From positions 1 to 6,263 of the forward strand of contig CAINUM010000035.1 of NCBI GenBank assembly GCA_903853785.1: DNA of 6,263 bases, written 5' to 3'. Shown here one piece after another: positions 3,724 through 6,263 of the stretch. The notes beneath the pieces were generated by a model. The model was not told the DNA's origin. It saw only the letters and a list, made by a program, of their open reading frames with translations, and did no database searches. This DNA comes from Candidatus Magasanikiibacteriota bacterium. Its GTDB lineage: Bacteria > Patescibacteriota > Patescibacteriia > Magasanikbacterales > GWA2-37-8. The translations under genes and the position numbers were made by a program. The first letter of the stretch is position 1. Every line of letters starts with the position of its first letter.

Positions 3724-5703
3724 TTAGCCACCATCTATTACTATTTCATCCTTTCCATCAAAATTTACATCAGTCGCACCAATACTCAAATCACCACCTC
3801 CAAGCGGACTGGTTACTAAAAATTCCGAAAGTTTTTTACCTTTATTATCAAAAATTCTCACTAAATTTTTGGTGCCAAATTTTCCCATTGTAATTATTTC
3901 TGCCTTTCCATCACCATTCACATCTCCAGCAGACACTTTTATTCTTCCCAAATATTTCTTCTCAAACGGAAAAAATCGATATTTGATTTTTTGCAAAGAT
4001 GCGTCAAAAATTAATATCTCCCCCGCCCTGGAACCGCCAGAACCGACAGCAACCTCCAACTCTGATCCACCGTCAAAATTTCCCAAAGCCCCAAAAAATC
4101 CCGCATTATATTTTGACCCAAACGGTAAAAAATTTTCATTCAAAACCTCGCCGTGATAATTATACAAAATTCCACGATTTCCAACGGTTGGCGTGACTAA
4201 TATTTTTACTTCCCCATTAGAACTTTTACCAACACTAAATCGCATCTCTTTATTATTATCTCCACCAAATGGATAATTATCAAACCAATGCAGGCTAGCC
4301 GAATTAAAAATTTCAAACCGTCCAGTTCCACCAACCACTTTTTCATTACTACTATCACCATTTAAATCACCAACAAATACTCGCGCACCTCCAGCTACAT
4401 CAGAAACAAAAGCAAAAAAACCATTTTTGGCGCGATTGCCTTTTGCATCAAAAAAACGAATTAGGCTACCATTTTTAAAAGAAACATTAAATAGATTTTG
4501 AGCGACTTTTCTCAATACCAAACCATCTTTTGAATTTAATCTTACTTGATCCACAATCGACCCATCATTTACGACAGTGTCTTGTTTACCAATAATTTTT
4601 TCATAATCTTCTCCTAAATTTACAACTCTACTACTGTCGCTAGAGTTTACCAACGCCAAACCATTTTCATATTCTCGTCTCCATACGTCTTCTTTTACTT
4701 GTGTTGATCCACCGACGGTATGCGCTTCACTAATAGGATTTCCTAGTTTTACATCGTATTCGTCATACCACCAAGTTTGACTATGTGTTTGATCACCGTC
4801 ATCAAAAGAATAATATACCCCACCAACCAAGGCACTTCCCAAACCATAACGCATTGTTTGATAATCTTGTTTATTACCAGTATTGTTGGTATTCGCATTT
4901 ATTATTATAATTCTCGGTTTTAAATTTCCGGCCATTTCTGTCTTGATAGCATACATCACATCTCGCCAAATATGATTTTGGAAATTTTCATACATCATAC
5001 CGTTAAGGTTGTTGGCATATTCTCTAGTCATAGCGTTTCCCACAATCACATAATTGGCCCCAGATAAATCTCGAGTCATATTAAATAATTGCGACATACC
5101 ATTGTTCCAATGTTTATTGATATCCAAATCAGGTTGACTATCTAAATTTAAATCCACATTACTGCCAGTAAACCAAGTGAGATCTCCCCATGCATTATCA
5201 TAAAAAATACCATCCCATAAACCAGTAGACAAAACCTCGTTATTCATAAAATTGGCCAGATAATCATTCCAGCGCTGTCCATTACTAATTGGACATGAAT
5301 CGGTTGGGTTCAACATTGTAGTACCAGGCCAAAAAGATATTTTATCGCCATTACTTCGACGTAAATACCAGCTATCACTAATACCACTTTTTAATTTCCC
5401 TCGCATTACTCCTAAATTATTATTTTTAATTTCTTGCGAAGTGACATATGCTAAAATTTTAATGCCAGGATGTAATTGTCTAATCCTACGAATTTTATCT
5501 GGATTACTTACCTGATTTTCCATGTCCAAAATCAACAAATCCCATTTCGCTAAATTTTCGATTTCATTTGATGATAAATCCCAGCGCAAATAATAATTCG
5601 CCAAAACAGGGGCTGATTTTGCAAAATAATTGAAATAACAAAATATGGACACAAATAGGCCAACAAAAACCGCCACGGTTGATCTGTAAAAAATCTTATT
5701 CAT
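3724..5703 (-). CDS. Secreted/membrane-anchored GHL15-like glycosidase with C-terminal FG-GAP/VCBS-type repeats
   Basis: The 659-residue protein begins at ATG 5703-5701. A hydrophobic segment at about 9-28 is a signal peptide or membrane anchor. Residues 35-330 resemble the putative TIM-barrel glycosidase family GHL15. Landmarks are LLILDMENQ (56-64), IKILAYVTSQE (81-91), GLWDGIFYDNAWGD (161-174), MYENFQ (237-242) and GGVYYSFDDGD (294-304). D164, D169, E239 or D301 are candidate catalytic acids, but I cannot assign them. From about 410 come repeated modules with D-x-N-x-D-type calcium-loop sequences: GDLNGDSSNE (445), GNFDGGSELE (541), GDVNGDGKAE (593) and TDVNFDGKDE (644). Such repeats build a propeller-like binding or adhesion domain. 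No Shine-Dalgarno site is seen, and the start is 7 bases after the glycosyltransferase stop. A role in trimming or degrading a surface polysaccharide is likely. Confidence 0.8.
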   Translation of the reverse strand: MNKIFYRSTVAVFVGLFVSIFCYFNYFAKSAPVLANYYLRWDLSSNEIENLAKWDLLILDMENQVSNPDKIRRIRQLHPGIKILAYVTSQEIKNNNLGVMRGKLKSGISDSWYLRRSNGDKISFWPGTTMLNPTDSCPISNGQRWNDYLANFMNNEVLSTGLWDGIFYDNAWGDLTWFTGSNVDLNLDSQPDLDINKHWNNGMSQLFNMTRDLSGANYVIVGNAMTREYANNLNGMMYENFQNHIWRDVMYAIKTEMAGNLKPRIIIINANTNNTGNKQDYQTMRYGLGSALVGGVYYSFDDGDQTHSQTWWYDEYDVKLGNPISEAHTVGGSTQVKEDVWRREYENGLALVNSSDSSRVVNLGEDYEKIIGKQDTVVNDGSIVDQVRLNSKDGLVLRKVAQNLFNVSFKNGSLIRFFDAKGNRAKNGFFAFVSDVAGGARVFVGDLNGDSSNEKVVGGTGRFEIFNSASLHWFDNYPFGGDNNKEMRFSVGKSSNGEVKILVTPTVGNRGILYNYHGEVLNENFLPFGSKYNAGFFGALGNFDGGSELEVAVGSGGSRAGEILIFDASLQKIKYRFFPFEKKYLGRIKVSAGDVNGDGKAEIITMGKFGTKNLVRIFDNKGKKLSEFLVTSPLGGGDLSIGATDVNFDGKDEIVIDGG

Positions 5704-5710
5704 TTAAAAG

Positions 5711-6263
5711 TTATTCGGAATATACTTTTAATAATTTTTCTAAATAAATCTCTGGTCTGTTTTCTTCATTCACCTGGCCATATAAACGTTCACCCATCGC
5801 TTGAAGAGCGGCGTCATCTTTTTCAAACCATTCTCGAATTTTTTCTGACAATGCGATGTGATCGGCTGGTTTTACCAGCAGTTCTTTTGGTAACATTTCC
5901 GAAATTCCTCCGATATCACTAGCGATTATAATTTTTCCCCGCGCTTTGGCTTCTAAAATACTGAGTGGAGCGTTTTCATACCAGACTGATGGTAAAACAA
6001 ACATTCGAGCACCGGTAATTAAGCTTTCTAATTCAGACCCACTTTTTCTTCCAACTAATTCTACGTTAGCTAATTTTTTGTTATCTATTATTTTTTCCAG
6101 CTCAACACGTTCTGGTCCTTCACCCACAATTTTAAAATGAATATCCGTCAATAATTCCGCCGCTGACATTAAATACTTCAGACCTTTTTCATCAGATAAA
6201 CGACCGACAAATGCCACATACCCAAGATCACCGTGACTCATTTTAAATTCACCAGCTGGCAAC
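5711..6263 (-). CDS. Family-4-type glycosyltransferase, C-terminal part (start beyond window)
   Basis: The frame is open to the window edge, so only the C-terminal nucleotide-sugar-binding domain (about 180 residues) is seen; the apparent start near 6262 is an artefact. Typical GT-B/GT4 features are present: FVGRLSDEKGL (18-28), with the basic residue that contacts the donor phosphate; FKIVGEGPE (43-51); VLPSVWYENAPLSILEAKA (89-107), containing the EX7E motif (E96 and E104); then IIIASDIGGISEML (111-124). The enzyme transfers a sugar from a nucleotide donor, probably in synthesis of capsule, exopolysaccharide or glycolipid. It is co-directional with the GHL15-like gene, 7 bases apart, which suggests one transcript and a shared glycan. 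Confidence 0.9.
   Translation of the reverse strand, partial: LPAGEFKMSHGDLGYVAFVGRLSDEKGLKYLMSAAELLTDIHFKIVGEGPERVELEKIIDNKKLANVELVGRKSGSELESLITGARMFVLPSVWYENAPLSILEAKARGKIIIASDIGGISEMLPKELLVKPADHIALSEKIREWFEKDDAALQAMGERLYGQVNEENRPEIYLEKLLKVYSE

Noticed and set aside
1..6263. CRISPR array, tRNA or rRNA genes, UGA recoding
   Set aside because: No regularly spaced short repeats, cloverleaf or rRNA-like sequence was seen, and the supported genes read through without in-frame UGA.

Overview
The window looks like part of a genome from a small-genome, AT-rich bacterium. Candidate Phyla Radiation (Patescibacteria) is my best guess. Support comes from a GHL15-like glycosidase fused to FG-GAP/VCBS-type repeats, a LysW-like mini-protein beside a shortened fold-type-II PLP enzyme, native genes without clear Shine-Dalgarno sites, and about one-third GC in the native parts. 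This is inference; no rRNA or marker gene is present. UGA is not used as a sense codon.

Layout. Positions 1-351 (+) hold the 3' part of a Nudix hydrolase gene. Positions 386-550 (-) hold a 54-residue zinc-ribbon protein resembling LysW, transcribed divergently from a PLP-dependent threonine-synthase-like enzyme at 610-1506 (+). Positions 1511-3590 form the unusual part: two tandem minus-strand genes, strikingly GC-rich (hand counts of about 57% and 67% in 60-base samples, against about 33% in the neighbouring glycosidase). They encode paralogous proteins with one membrane segment and a helical region built on KAD-type repeats. Each gene has its own promoter candidate, a hairpin in its 5' leader and a purine/G-rich ribosome site. 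Each is followed by the same AT-rich element of about 150 nt (1511-1658 and 2553-2708). Positions 3724-5703 (-) encode a membrane-anchored or secreted GHL15-like glycosidase with C-terminal FG-GAP-type repeats. It lies 7 bases behind a family-4-type glycosyltransferase (5711-6263, -, cut by the window edge), and the two probably form an operon for cell-surface polysaccharide.

The main discovery candidate is the repeated module 'leader hairpin + GC-rich membrane/coiled-coil gene + four-hairpin 3' element'. The two 3' elements share the same order of hairpins and nearly the same spacers. They show one Watson-Crick compensatory change, and in the H1 hairpin and the 3534-3587 leader hairpin the imperfect pairs are G-U on the minus strand only. 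That points to a structured RNA co-transcribed with the genes. Its function, and that of the proteins, is not recognised.
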